64,000 bases of DNA, from the NCBI GenBank assembly GCA_034096865.1, contig JAWQFJ010001827.1:315586-379585 (forward strand), read 5' to 3'. Source of the stretch: Theodoxus fluviatilis. Taxonomy: Eukaryota > Mollusca > Gastropoda > Cycloneritida > Neritidae. The notes below the pieces were generated by a model. It was not told where the DNA came from and searched no databases. It was given only the letters and a program-made list of their open reading frames with translations. How positions within the stretch are numbered: the first letter of the stretch is position 1; every line of letters begins with the position of its first letter. Positions 33,611 to 46,400 of the stretch are shown here, piece by piece. The translations under genes and the position numbers were made by a program.

Positions 33611-34583
33611 TTGTGTGTGTGTTGTCCTTTTGGTTTTGGGGGGGACTTGTATTAAAAGGACCAGCAGTGTCTTCATTGAGAGGCAAAAGGCTCATGAAAT
33701 AACCCTCTTTCTACTGAGGAAAAATTGTTAAGTGCTTTTTCATTAGATGAGGACCTACAGCAGTAAATGTTTGGCTGACTGGCCACAGAAAGGACATTTT
33801 GGTAGTTGCGTGAGATATATTTCACATTAAGTAATTGTGCGATATATTACCATAGTATCAATTTCAACCACAGCAGTACAAGTCTGTGGTGGCAATTCAT
33901 GCTAGTGTGACAACCTCTTTTACATTGCATGCATGCTTCAATGTTAGTATTTTTCTTTCTTTTCTGTGGCACTGTAGTTCAGCTGCTCGTTGGTGCTTGA
34001 CAGAAACACAAGGGAAGAAAGGGGAATGGCTGCAGCTAAGGAACAAAGCCACCGTGAGTTGTCTTGTGTGATTGTGTAGAGAAGCTGCTTCAGGACAGAG
34101 TGCATGAAGAATGAGCCAGGCCTGTCACTAAGAAGTCTGGTTAATGTTAGCACCCGTTAGTGGAACACATATATATGTATGCCAGCTTGTGGCTATGGGG
34201 ATGCCTAGCCATGGCCTAGGTGTTAAAAGTTATCATCATGGTTGAACGTAATTAGAGATAATCTAAACTATTTACGGGATCATTCCTTGAGTGAAACCCT
34301 TAATTTGCAACAAATTTCAACAGAATCCATTTTGAACTGTTTGAGGTAGTTCGCCAAATAACAAACTAGTAGCTGACCAAAAATCATAACCTCCTTGTTG
34401 GAGGTAATGATGTTAATGCATTTTGGGCTACTTGTGCAGAATGAATCTGCTTGCTGGAACTGGAAGCAGCTGTGTGGACTGCTATGTTGACTGCTGTGTT
34501 ATATTGGCTGATGCGTGTGCCTTGTCATCGTTCCGACTGAAACAGTTCTTCCTGGCAGCTGGGCTTCATTGACCAGCAGACTC
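33611..34583. other. Unassigned intergenic sequence
   Basis: No recognised feature. Confidence 0.55.
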
Positions 34584-34597
34584 AATGCCAGGACCTC

Positions 34598-35632
34598 ATT
34601 CAGGGTGGCTGAGACTAGTGAATATAGTCTCAGCAACAGGTTGGTCACGTGATAGCCTTAATTCTTCCATAACATGCATACCACCGTTCTGAACACAGAG
34701 TCTCAGCCACGCTGAATGCCATATCACATCGTGAGTGTATTCCTCCGCTTGTTGTGATACACTCGATACTGGCAGCCATTTTTCCGTCAGTTCATTTTCT
34801 AAACATCGATTTCCCATGAATGTAAAACTTGTACGCGGTAAAATTCGAATCACAAGAGTGTAATATTGTGAACTCTACTAATTATAAGGACTTTGAATAC
34901 AACAGCAATATTTATACTTCATTGAGCGAGTAATGCAACCAATCCCGTCTGCATAATCATTTGGACCGATACACACAGAAACCCGCTGAGTGCTTTTGCT
35001 GATGAGGAATCATTAATTTAATGTATGCTTAGAAGGATTAAACTTAGAAAAACTGCTTCTGAGCTCTCCGATAATAGCGAACTTCGGAATCGGACGGATT
35101 CCTACAGAATAAACTTCCATTCGATTAACGTTCAACACAGACGGAATGTAGGTTAAATCACTTACTGACTCCATCAGTGGATACACGAATGATCGAAGTG
35201 TGGAGCTCGTCAAACAGTGTGAAGGCAGTTAGACCACAGGTTCCGGCCAGAAAGCAATTACCATAGATTCACGAAACCAGCCCGGAGCCATAGGAATCCT
35301 TTTCGCTGCGTTTATAGTAGGTCCAAAGATTGCGTGTATTATACACAATCGCACGTGCTCAAGGCAGTTTGCAACCTTTTAGACGACGTTCGCGCTAAAA
35401 GTAGTTCTCAAATGATTTCCTGAAAATCTCATACTCATAGATTAGTTTTATTAGAACACCAAATTTGTGTTTATCTATCGGGATAAATAATTGGAATGAA
35501 ATAGAATCACCTCTTTTTACTCTCAATGGTCTTCTGATCATGTTGAATTTTGATTGGTAAAATCATTGGTATGTGGAGCCGAAGTCACGTGACCAACCTG
35601 TGTCAGAGATACTATTATATCTCTGTGTTCAG
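34598..35632. mobile_element. 1.0-kb element with inverted ends, terminal hairpins and a 14-bp target duplication
   Basis: AATGCCAGGACCTC occurs at 34584-34597 and 35633-35646, flanking the element exactly. Inside each end is a small hairpin (CTGAGACTA/TAGTCTCAG at 34609-34633; CAGAGATA/TATCTCTG at 35604-35625) and then a perfect 16-bp inverted repeat (ACAGGTTGGTCACGTG at 34636-34651, complement at 35586-35601). Short minus-strand frames exist but match nothing I know. A 14-bp duplication is unusual for cut-and-paste elements with TIRs. Confidence 0.8.
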
Positions 35633-35646
35633 AATGCCAGGACCTC

Positions 35647-36258
35647 TGCCATCAGTACAGGGATATACTGTAGGCTGGGCCTGTAGACTAACAATGCCAT
35701 AAAAGTCAGGTGAAGGGGTATATGTAGGGCAGTCCTAGGCCTTGTTCCCACACAGCCTTGGTGCAAAGCCCAAGGAGATGCAAGACACTGCACAAAACAA
35801 GCTGCAGAACACTGGCTGCTGAGGCGACATTGCTCTGTGTAAGGCAGAGGAGGCACAGGCAACTATCCTGTCATGAGGGAGAGAATGACCCTCAGTGGCA
35901 CACTGGGCTGCTTTGGGTCATCCATGGTCAAGCTGCTGGAGTCAGCCCCAGCAGCTCTATGACCACAGCAACAGATTCCAGGGGCATCAAACAGGAGCTG
36001 CCTGTGAAATTCTCTGCTGGAGCTCAGAATAGCCCAGTTAGCAGGTTGGCAGCTCAGCTTTCTCATTGTGTTACCTTGAATGGGGTCTGGTGGCTTGATT
36101 TCCTCCATTGATCTTGATGGCAATCAGTGACGTTGGTGGGCAGAGTCCTGCACAATGTCCTGTCCTGCAGGAAATCACAGCTCTGCCTGTCAGGGTCTGT
36201 TAATGGCTTGCTGTTGTCCCTTCTGTCTGCTCTGATAAGTTCAGCTGCTCAGTGGCTG
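35647..36258. other. Unassigned intergenic sequence
   Basis: Higher GC, ordinary sequence with no recognised exon. It grades into the first degenerate unit of the 63-bp array. Confidence 0.5.
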
Positions 36259-39200
36259 TGTTTTTGCTGTTCATTGAACCATCCTGTGTTATTCTCTTCA
36301 ACTGCATCTTTTCCTCAATGGTGTCCTTTCTGCTGCTCATTGTACCATCCTGCGTTATTCTCTTCCACTGCATCTTTTCCTTGGTGTCCTTTCTGCTGCT
36401 CATTGTACCATCCTGTGTTATTCTCTTCAACTGCATCTTTTCCTCAATGGTGTCCTTTCTGCTGCTCATTGTACCATCCTGTGTTATTCTCTTCAACTGC
36501 ATCTTTTCCTTGGTGTCCTTTCTGCTGCTGATTGTACCATCCTGTGTTATTCTCTTCCACTGCATCTTTTCCTTTGTGTCCTTTCTGCTTCTCATTGTAC
36601 CATCCTGTGTTATTCTCTTCCACTGCATCTTTTCCTTGGTGTCCTTTCTGCTGCTCATTGTACCATCCTGTGTTATTCTCTTCAACTGCATCTTTTCCTT
36701 GGTGTCCTTTCTGCTGCTCATTGTACCATCTTGTGTTCTTCTCTTCCACTGCATCTTTTCCTTGGTGTCCTTTCTGCTTCTCATTGTACCATCCTGGGTT
36801 ATTCTCTTCCACTGCATCTTTTCCTTGGTGTCCTTTCTGCTGCTCATTGTACCATCCTGTGTTCTTCTCTTCAACTGCATCGTTTCCTTGGTGTCCTTTC
36901 TGCTGCTCATTGTACCATCTTGTGTTCTTCTCTTCCACTGCATCTTTTCCTTGGTGTCCTTTCTGCTTCTCATTGTACCATCCTGGGTTATTCTCTTCCA
37001 CTGCATCTTTTCCTTGGTGTCCTTTCTGCTGCTCATTGTACCATCCTGTGTTATTCTCTTCAACTGCATCTTTTCCTTGGTGTCCTTTCTGCTGCTCATT
37101 GTACCATCCTGTGTTATTCTCTTCAACTGCATCTTTTCCTCAATGGTGTCCTTTCTGCTGCTCATTGTACCATCCTGCGTTATTCTCTTCAACTGCATCT
37201 TTTCCTTGGTGTCCTTTCTGCTTCTCATTGGACCATCCTGTGTTATTCTCTTCAACTGCATCTTTTCCTTTGTGTCCTTTCTGCTTCTCATTGGACCATC
37301 CTGTGTTATTCTCTTCAACTGCATCTTTTCCTTGGTGTCCTTTCTGCTTCTCATTGTACCATCCTGTGTTATTCTCTTCAACTGCATCTTTTCCTTGGTG
37401 TCCTTTCTGCTTCTCATTGGACCATCCTGTGTTGTTCTCTTCAACTGCATCTTTCCTTGGTGTCCTTTCTGCTTCTCATTGGACCATCCTGTGTTCTTCT
37501 CTTCAACTGCATCTTTTCCTTGGTGTCCTTTCTGCTGCTCATTGTACCATCCTGGGTTATTCTCTTCAACTGCATCTTTTCCTTGGTGTCCTTTCTGCTT
37601 CTCGTTGTACCATCCTGTGTTATTCTCTTCAACTGCATCTTTTCCTTGGTGTCCTTTCTGCTGCTCATTGTACCATCCTGCGTTATTCTCTTTAACTACA
37701 TCTTTTCCTTGGTGTCCTTTCTGCTGCTCATTGTACCATCCTGTGTTATTCTCTTCAACTGCATCGTTTCCTTGGTGTCCTTTCTGCTGCTCATTGTACC
37801 ATCCTGTGTTATTCTCTTCAACTGCATCTTTTCCTTGGTGTCCTTTCTGCTTCTCATTGTACCATCCTGGGTTATTCTCTTCCACTGCATCTTTTCCTTG
37901 GTGTCCTTTCTGCTTCTCATTGTACCATCCTGGGTTATTCTCTTCCACTGCATCTTTTCCTTGGTGTCCTTTCTGCTGCTCATTGTACCATCCTGTGTTC
38001 TTCTCTTCCACTGCATCTTTTCCTTGGTGTCCTTTCTGCTGCTCATTGTACCATCCTGTGTTATTCTCTTCAACTGCATCTTTTCCTCAATGGTGTCCTT
38101 TCTGCTGCTCATTGTACCATCCTGTGTTCTTCTCTTCCACTGCATCTTTTCCTTGGTGTCCTTTCTGCTGCTCATTGTACCATCCTGTGTTCTTCTCTTC
38201 CACTGCATCTTTTCCTTGGTGTCCTTTCTGCTTCTCATTGTACCATCCTGGGTTATTCTCTTCCACTGCATCTTTTCCTCAATGGTGTCCTTTCTGCTGC
38301 TCATTGTACCATCCTGTGTTCTTCTCTTCCACTGCATCTTTTCCTTGGTGTCCTTTCTGCTGCTCATTGTACCATCCTGTGTTCTTCTCTTCCACTGCAT
38401 CTTTTCCTTGGTGTCCTTTCTGCTGCTCATTGTACCATCTTGTGTTCTTCTCTTCCACTGCATCTTTTCCTTGGTGTCCTTTCTGCTGCTCATTGTACCA
38501 TCCTGTGTTATTCTCTTCAACTGCATCGTTTCCTTGGTGTCCTTTCTGCTTCTCATTGTACCATCCTGTGTTATTCTCTTCCACTGCATCTTTTCCTTGG
38601 TGTCCTTTCTGCTGCTCATTGTACCATCTTGTGTTCTTCTCTTCAACTGCATCTTTTCCTTGGTGTCCTTTCTGCTGCTCATTGTACCATCTTGTGTTCT
38701 TCTCTTCAACTGCATCTTTTCCTTGGTGTCCTTTCTGCTTCTCATTGTACCATCCTGGGTTATTCTCTTCCACTGCATCTTTTCCTTGGTGTCCTTTCTG
38801 CTGCTCATTGTACCATCCTGGGTTATTCTCTTCCACTGCATCTTTTCCTTGGTGTCCTTTCTGCTGCTCATTGTACCATCCTGTGTTATTCTCTTCAACT
38901 GCATCTTTTCCTTGGTGTCCTTTCTGCTGCTCATTGTACCATCCTGTGTTATTCTCTTCCACTGCATCTTTTCCTTGGTGTCCTTTCTGCTGCTCATTGT
39001 ACCATCTTGTGTTCTTCTCTTCCACTGCATCTTTTCCTTGGTGTCCTTTCTGCTGCTCATTGTACCATCCTGGGTTATTCTCTTCCACTGCATCTTTTCC
39101 TTGGTGTCCTTTCTGCTGCTCATTGTACCATCCTGTGTTCTTCTCTTCAACTGCATCTTTTCCTTGGTGTCCTTTCTGCTGCTCATTGTACCATCCTGTG

Positions 39201-40085
39201 TTCTTCTCTTCCACTGCATCTTTTCCTTGGTGTCCTTTCTGCTGCTCATTGTACCATCTTGTGTTCTTCTCTTCCACTGCATCTTTTCCTTGGTGTCCTT
39301 TCTGCTGCTCATTGTACCATCCTGGGTTATTCTCTTCCACTGCATCTTTTCCTTGGTGTCCTTTCTGCTGCTCATTGTACCATCCTGTGTTCTTCTCTTC
39401 AACTGCATCTTTTCCTTGGTGTCCTTTCTGCTGCTCATTGTACCATCCTGTGTTCTTCTCTTCCACTGCATCTTTTCCTTGGTGTCCTTTCTGCTGCTCA
39501 TTGTACCATCCTGTGTTCTTCTCTTCAACTGCATCTTTTCCTCAATGGTGTCCTTTCTGCTGCTCATTGTACCATCCTGTGTTCTTCTCTTCCACTGCAT
39601 CTTTTCCTTGGTGTCCTTTCTGCTGCTCATTGTACCATCCTGTGTTCTTCTCTTCAACTGCATCTTTTCCTTGGTGTCCTTTCTGCTGCTCATTGTACCA
39701 TCCTGTGTTATTCTCTTCAACTGCATCTTTTCCTTGGTGTCCTTTCTGCTGCTCATTGTACCATCCTGTGTTCTTCTCTTCAACTGCATCTTTTCCTTGG
39801 TGTCCTTTCTGCTGCTCATTGTACCATCCTGTGTTCTTCTCTTCCACTGCATCTTTTCCTTGGTGTCCTTTCTGCTGCTCATTGTACCATCCTGTGTTCT
39901 TCTCTTCAACTGCATCTTTTCCTCAATGGTGTCCTTTCTGCTGCTCATTGTACCATCCTGTGTTCTTCTCTTCCACTGCATCTTTTCCTTGGTGTCCTTT
40001 CTGCTGCTCATTGTACCATCCTGTGTTCTTCTCTTCAACTGCATCTTTTCCTTGGTGTCCTTTCTGCTGCTCATTGTACCATCCT
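36259..40085. repeat. 63-bp minisatellite, about 60 copies
   Basis: The unit contains TTCTCTTCMACTGCATCTTT, CCTTGGTGTCCTTTCTGCT and CTCATTGTACCATCCTGKG. A 66-bp form has CCTCAATGGTG in place of CCTTGGTG. A 1-base deletion at about 37452 is the only clear length change that is not a multiple of three. The unit lacks stops in two + frames and two - frames, giving repeats such as VSFLLLIVPSCVILFNCIFS (+) and MSSRKDTKEKMQLKRITQDG (-). No splice or family evidence supports expression. Confidence 0.95.
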
Positions 40086-40740
40086 GCTGCTCCCCTCTGT
40101 ATCCTGCTGCACGTCTTCCTGCTCCTCATTCTTTCTCCCAACCCAAACTGCCTTGTTCTTTTGGAAAGGTATAAGTATGCAAATGTATCTGCAATGAGGA
40201 CACTTCCAACTAAATATAACTCATTGCTGATTAAAGTAAATAACATTCTACTTTTTTTTAAGTATTGATCATACAGTCTCTCTCAGTTTAAAGGTATTTA
40301 TGTCTTAGTGAGCACTCTGAACTTTGAGTGAGAACTTATCAAATGTAATGTTTCTCTCGCCATTACCCTGGCCAGTCATAAATGGGAGGCACTTCACTAC
40401 ATCTTGTGGGGTTTGCTGCTCTGTTTTGGGAACACATTTGTCCACAAGGGCTGAGTGTAGCATCTGTCAGGAACCATTGTAGTGTGGAGAGCAGGGTAGG
40501 GACAGGGGACAAACACATCCATCGCTAATGAGGCTGTAAAAGTCTGACCAGGGGGCAGTGGATGGGATGCGGGGATCAATTCTAAATGTGGAGGTCGCTC
40601 ATCAGATTGATTGATTTGAACCTCCCAGGGCCAGAACTAATGTGCCATTAGTTGGACATTTGTCTCCAACTGATGACAGTGCAGGAAACGGCTGCACATT
40701 AAGGATGAAGCACTTTTTGGCATGCTGTTCCCCAGTGTGC
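40086..40740. other. Unassigned sequence between two minisatellites
   Basis: Ordinary sequence with no recognised exon or element. Confidence 0.55.
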
Positions 40741-42855
40741 CTAATCTGGCTGCATAGAGTTCTTGATCTGGCTGCATAGAGAGTTCTTGATCTGGCTGCA
40801 TAGAGAGTTCTTGATCTGGCTGCATAGAGTTCTTGATCTGACTGCATTGAGAGCTCTTGATCTGGCTGCTGTAGATAGCTCTTGATCTGGCTGCTGTAGA
40901 GAGTTCTTGATCTGGTTGCTGTAGAGAGTTCTTGATCTGGCTGCTGTAGAGAGCTCTTGATCTGGCTGCTGTAGAGAGTTCTTGATCTGACTGCATAGAA
41001 AGTTCTTGACCTGACTGCATAGAGAGTTCTTGATCTGACTGCATAGAGAGTTCTTGATCTGACTGCATAGAGAGTTCCTGATCTGGCTGCATAGAGAGTT
41101 CTTGATCTGGCTGCATAGAAAGTTCTTGATCTGGCTGCTGTAGATAGCTCTTGATCTGGCTGCTGTAGAGAGTTCTTGATCTGGTTGCTGTAGAGAGTTC
41201 TTGATCTGGCTGCTGTAGAGAGCTCTTGATCTGGCTGCTGTAGAGAGTTCTTGATCTGACTGCATAGAGAGTTCTTGATCTGACTGCATCAAGAGTTCTT
41301 GATCTGGCTGCATAGAGAGCTCTTGATCTGGCTGCTGTAGATAGCTCTTGATCTGGCTGCTGTAGAGAGTTCTTGATCTGACTGCATAGAGAGTTCTTGA
41401 TCTGGCTGCATAGAAAGTTCTTGATCTGACTGCATAGAGAGTTCTTGATCTGGCTGCATAGAGAGTTCTTGATCTGGCTGCATAGAGAGTTCTTGATCTG
41501 GCTGCTTTAGAGAGCTCTTGATCTGGCTGCTGTAGAGAGTTCTTGATCTGACTGCATAGAGAGTTCTTGATCTGGCTGCTGTAGAGAGTTCTTGATCTGG
41601 CTGCATAGAGAGTTCTTGATCTGGCTGCTGTAGAGAGCTCTTGATCTGGCTGCTGTAGAGTTCTTGATCTGGCTGCTGTAGAGAGTTCTTGATCTGGCTG
41701 CTGTAGAGAGTTCTTGATCTGGCTGCTGTAGAGAGTTCTTGATCTGACTGCATAGAGAGTTCTTGATCTGGCTGCATAGAGAGTTCTTGATCTGGCTGCT
41801 GTAGAGAGTTCTTGATCTGGCTGCATTAGAGAGTTCTTGATCTGACTGCATAGAGAGTTCTTGATCTGGCTGCATAGAGAGTTCTTGATCTGGCTGCTGT
41901 AGAGAGCTCTTGATCTGGCTGCTGTAGAGAGCTCTTGATCTGGCTGCATAGAAAGTTCTTGATCTGACTGCTGTACAGAGCTCTTGATCTGGCTGCCGTA
42001 CAGAGCTCTTGATCTGGCTGCATAGAGAGTTCTTGATCTGGCTGCTGTAGAAAGCTCTTGATTTGGCTGCTGTAAAAAGTTCTTGACCTGGCTGCTGTAG
42101 AGAGTTCCTGATCTGGCTGCTGTAGAGAGTTCTTGATCTGGCTGCATAGAGAGTTCTTGATCTGACTGCTGTAGAGAGTTCTTGATCTGACTGCATAGAG
42201 AGTTCTTGATCTGACTGCATAGAGAGTTCTTGATCTGGCTGCATAGAGAGTTCTTGATCTGGCTGCTGTAGATAGCTCTTGATCTGGCTGCTGTAGAGAG
42301 TTCTTGATCTGACTGCATAGAGAGTTCTTGATCTGTCTGCATAGAAAGTTCTTGATCTGGCTGCATAGAGAGTTCTTGATCTGTCTGCATAGAGAGTTCT
42401 TGATCTAACTGCATAGAGAGTTCTTGATCTGACTGCTGTAGAGAGTTCTTGATCTGACTGCATAGAGAGTTCTTGATCTGACTGCACAGAGCACTCTTGA
42501 TCTGGCTGCTGTAGAGAGTTCCTGATCTGGCTGCATAGAGAGTTCTTGATCTGGCTGCCTAGAGAGCTCTTGATCTGGCTGCATTAGAGAGTTCTTGATC
42601 TGGCTGCTGTAGAGAGTTCTTGATCTGGCTGCATAGAGAGTTCTTGATCTGGCTGCTGTAGAGAGTTCTTGATCTGGCTGCATAGAGAGTTCTTGATCTG
42701 GCTGCTGTAGAGAGTTCTTGATCTGACTGCATAGAGAGTTCTTGATCTGGCTGCTGTAGAGAGTTCTTGATCTGACTGCTTAGAGAGTTCTTGATCTGAC
42801 TGCTTAGAGAGTTCTTGATCTGACTGCATAGAGAGTTCTTGATCTGGCTGCATTA
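40741..42855. repeat. 24/25-bp minisatellite, about 86 copies, two unit types
   Basis: Units share AGAGTTCTTGATCTGGCTGC and then differ: CATAG (24 bp) or TGTAG (25 bp), with GGCTGC/GACTGC variants. Types are interspersed irregularly. Because 25 is not a multiple of three, minus-strand reading cycles through three different peptides without meeting a stop. Unrelated in sequence to the 63-bp and GUK1 arrays. Confidence 0.95.
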
Positions 42856-43268
42856 GAGAAAGGCTGTGTCTGTGTGAGGCCTCCTATCCTGTGTCACTTG
42901 CTTCTGAATCTCCCATTGATTCCTAAGGTAAATGATTCCAGCAGTGTCACCGAAAAAGCTGTCCGCGTGATGCAAGGAGCATCAAACTCTTGATGCTTTT
43001 GGTGGGTTTTCTGAGAATTGGCATACATTTTCCTCCCATACCACCGTTTTCTGTCTTGTGCTGCCATTCCCACTCTGCCCCAAGCCATTAGCAAAGGGGT
43101 GGGCTTGCTCTTATGTTTTCCAGCTCCAGCCCAATGCCTGACACATTTCATACTTTTATCACAATCTGTGAGTGATTTTGTACTTGTTTCACAGCTTCAT
43201 TGGAGTACAATTTCTTATGCATTTCATGTCATTGTCGTCTGTCAGTATTTCTGTGTGTGCTGTTTCAG
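42856..43268 (+). other. Sequence upstream of the GUK1 P-loop exon
   Basis: Ends in GTGCTGTTTCAG, a good acceptor before 43269. Whether it is all intron behind a 5' UTR exon, or includes the promoter, cannot be decided here. Confidence 0.5.
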
Positions 43269-43400
43269 TGCAACATTCCAGTATGATGCCTAACGCATAT
43301 CGAGCCATCGTGATCAGTGGTCCATCGGGGGTGGGCAAGTCCACCCTGATGAAACGCCTCTTCCAGGAGTTTCCTGACACCTTCTCCTTCAGTGTGTCTC
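43269..43400 (+). CDS. GUK1: GUK1 P-loop exon; coding from 43283
   Basis: The acceptor TTTCAG precedes 43269 and the donor GTGAGT follows 43400. Two adjacent ATGs (43283 and 43286) are possible starts, both giving a normal cytosolic-length N-terminus. The frame is also open upstream to the acceptor, so a longer N-terminal form from an earlier exon is possible. The P-loop lies at 43319-43345. Confidence 0.92.
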
Positions 43401-46400
43401 GTGAGTACAGTGATGTGTAGTGGACTGTGCTCGTGAGTCCAGTGATGTGTAGTGGACTGTGCTCGTGAGTCCAGTGATGTGTAGTGGATGTGCTCGTGCA
43501 TGTGTGATCTTCCCTTGCCATGTCTGGCATCCATACTTGGGTGTTTTGAACTGTGTGCATTTATCATGTGTATTGACCCATGCTGTCTTTCCCAGTCTTG
43601 TGCTGCCATTGCCATACCACCCCCTGCTGTCATTGCCATACCACCCCCTGCTGTTATTACCATACCACCCCCTGCTGTCATTACCATACCACCCCCTGCT
43701 GTCACTACCATACCACTCCCTGCTGCCATTGCCATACCACCTCCTGCTGCATTGCCATACCACCCCCTGCTGTCATTACCATACCACCCCCTGCTGTCAT
43801 TACCATACCACCCCCTGCTGTCATTACCATACCACCCCCTGCTGCCATTGCCATACCACCCCCTGCTGTCATTACCATACCACCCCCTGCTGCCATTGCC
43901 ATACCACCTCCTGTCATTGCCCTGCCACCCCCTGCTGCCATTGCCATACCACCCCCTGCTGTCATTGCCATACCACCCCCTGCTGCCATTGCCATACCAC
44001 CTCCTGTCATTGCCCTGCCACCCCCTGCTGCCATTGCCATACCACCTCCTGTCAATGCCTTACCACCCCCTGCTGCATTGCCATACCACCCCCTGCTGTC
44101 ATTACCATACCACCCCCTGCTATCATTGCCTTACCACCTCCTGTCATTGCCCTGCCACCCCCTGCTGCCATTGCCATACCACCCCCTGCTGTCATTGCCA
44201 TACCACCCCCTCCTGCCATTGCCATACCATCCCCTGGATACCACCCCCTCCTGCCATTGCCCTACCACCTCCTGTCATTGCCCTACTACCCCCTGCTGTC
44301 ATTGCCATACCACCCCCTCCTGTCATTGCCCTACCACCCCCTGCTGTCATTGCCACACCACCCCTTGCTGTCATTGCCATACCACCTCCTGTCATTGCCC
44401 TACCACCCCCTGCTGTCATTGCCCTACTACCCCCTGTTGTCATTGCCATACCATCCCCTGCTGTCATTGCCATACCACCCCTTGCTGTCATTGCCATACC
44501 ACCCCCTGCTGCCATTGCCATACCACCCCCTGCTGCATTGCCATACCACCCCCTGCTGCATTGCCATACCACCCCTTGCTGTCATTGCCATACCACCCCC
44601 TGCTGCCATTGCCATACCACCCCCTGCTATCATTGCCCTACCACCTCCTGTCATTGCCATACCACCCCCTGCTGTCATTGCCCTACCACCCCCTGCTGTC
44701 ATTGCCCTACCACCCCCTGCTGTCATTGCCCTACCATCCCCTGCTATCATTGCCCTACCACCCCCTGCTATCATTGCCCTACCACCTCCTATCATTGCCC
44801 TACCACCCCCTGCTGTCATTGCCCTACCACCCCTTGCTGTCACTGCCATACCACCCCCTGCTGTCATTGCCATACCACCCCCTGCTGCCATTGCCATACC
44901 ACCCCCTGCTGCCATTGCCATACCACCCCCTGCTGTCATTGCCCTACCACCCCTTGCTATCATTGCCCTACCACCTCCTGTCATTGCCCTGCCACCCCCT
45001 GCTGCATTGCCATACCACCCTCTGCTGCATTGCCATACCACCCCCTGCTGTCATTGCCATACCACCACCTCCTGTCATTGCCCTACCACCCCCTGCTGTC
45101 ATTGCCATACCACCCCCTGCTGTCATTGCCATACCACCCCTTGCTGTCATTGCCATACCACCACCTCCTGTCATTGCCCTACCACCCCCTCCTGTCATTG
45201 ACCTACCACCCCATGCTGTCATTGCCATACCACCCCCTCCTGTCATTGCCCTACCACCCCCTGCTGTCATTGCCATACCACCTCTTGCTGTCATTGCCCT
45301 ACCACCCCCTGCTGCCATTGCCATACCACCCCCTGCTGCCATTGCCATACCATCCCCTGCTGTCATTGCCCTACCACCCCTGGCTATCATTGCCCTACCA
45401 CCTCCTGTCATTGCCCTGCCACCCCCTGCTGCCATTGCCATACCACCCCCTGCTGTCATTGCCATACTACCCCTTGCTGTCATTGCCATACCACCCCCTG
45501 CTGCCATTGCCATACCACCCTCTGCTGTCATTGCCATACCACCCCCTGCTGTCATTGCCACCCACCCCTGCTGTCATTGCCATACCACCCCTTGCTGTCA
45601 TTGCCATACCACCCCCTGCTGTCATTGCCATACCACCCCCTGCTGTCATTGCCATACCACCCCTTGCTGTCATTGCCATACCACCCCCTGCTGTCATTGC
45701 CATACCACCCCCTGCTGTCATTGCCATACCACCCCCTGCTGTCATTGCCATACCACCCCCTGCTGCCATTGGCATACCACCCTCTGCGGCCATTGCCATA
45801 CCACCCCTTGCTGTCATTCCCATACCACCCCCAGATGTCATTGCCCTACCACATCCTGTCATTGCCCTACCACCCCCTGCTGTCATTGCCATACCACCCC
45901 CTGCTGTCATTGCTGTACCATCCCCTGCTGTTATCGCCATACCACCCCTTGCTGTCATTGCCATACCACCCCCTGCTGTCATTGCCATACCACCCCCTGC
46001 TGTTATTACCATACCACCCCCTGCTGACATTGCCAAACCACCCCTTGCTGTCACTGCCATACCACCCCCTGTGGTCATTGCCATACCACCCCCTGCTGTC
46101 ATTGCCATACCACCCCCTGCTGCCATTGCCATACCACCCCTTGCTGTCACTGCCATACCACCCCCTGCTGTCATTGCTATACCACCCTTTCCTGTCATCG
46201 CCATACCACCCCTAGCTGCCATTGCCATATCACCCCCTGCTGCCCTTGCCATACCACCCCCTGCTGCCATTGCCATACCACCCCTTGCTGTCACTGCCAT
46301 ACCACCCCCTGCTGCCCTTGCCATACCACCCCCTGCTGCCATTGCCATATCACCCCGTGCTGCATTGCCATACCACCCCTTGCTGCCCTTGCCATACCAC

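Noticed and set aside
36252..40268. A 1,338-codon + frame and large overlapping frames on both strands
   Set aside because: All are translations of a 63-bp stop-free repeat. No splice signals, start context or family match, and rival frames are equally long.
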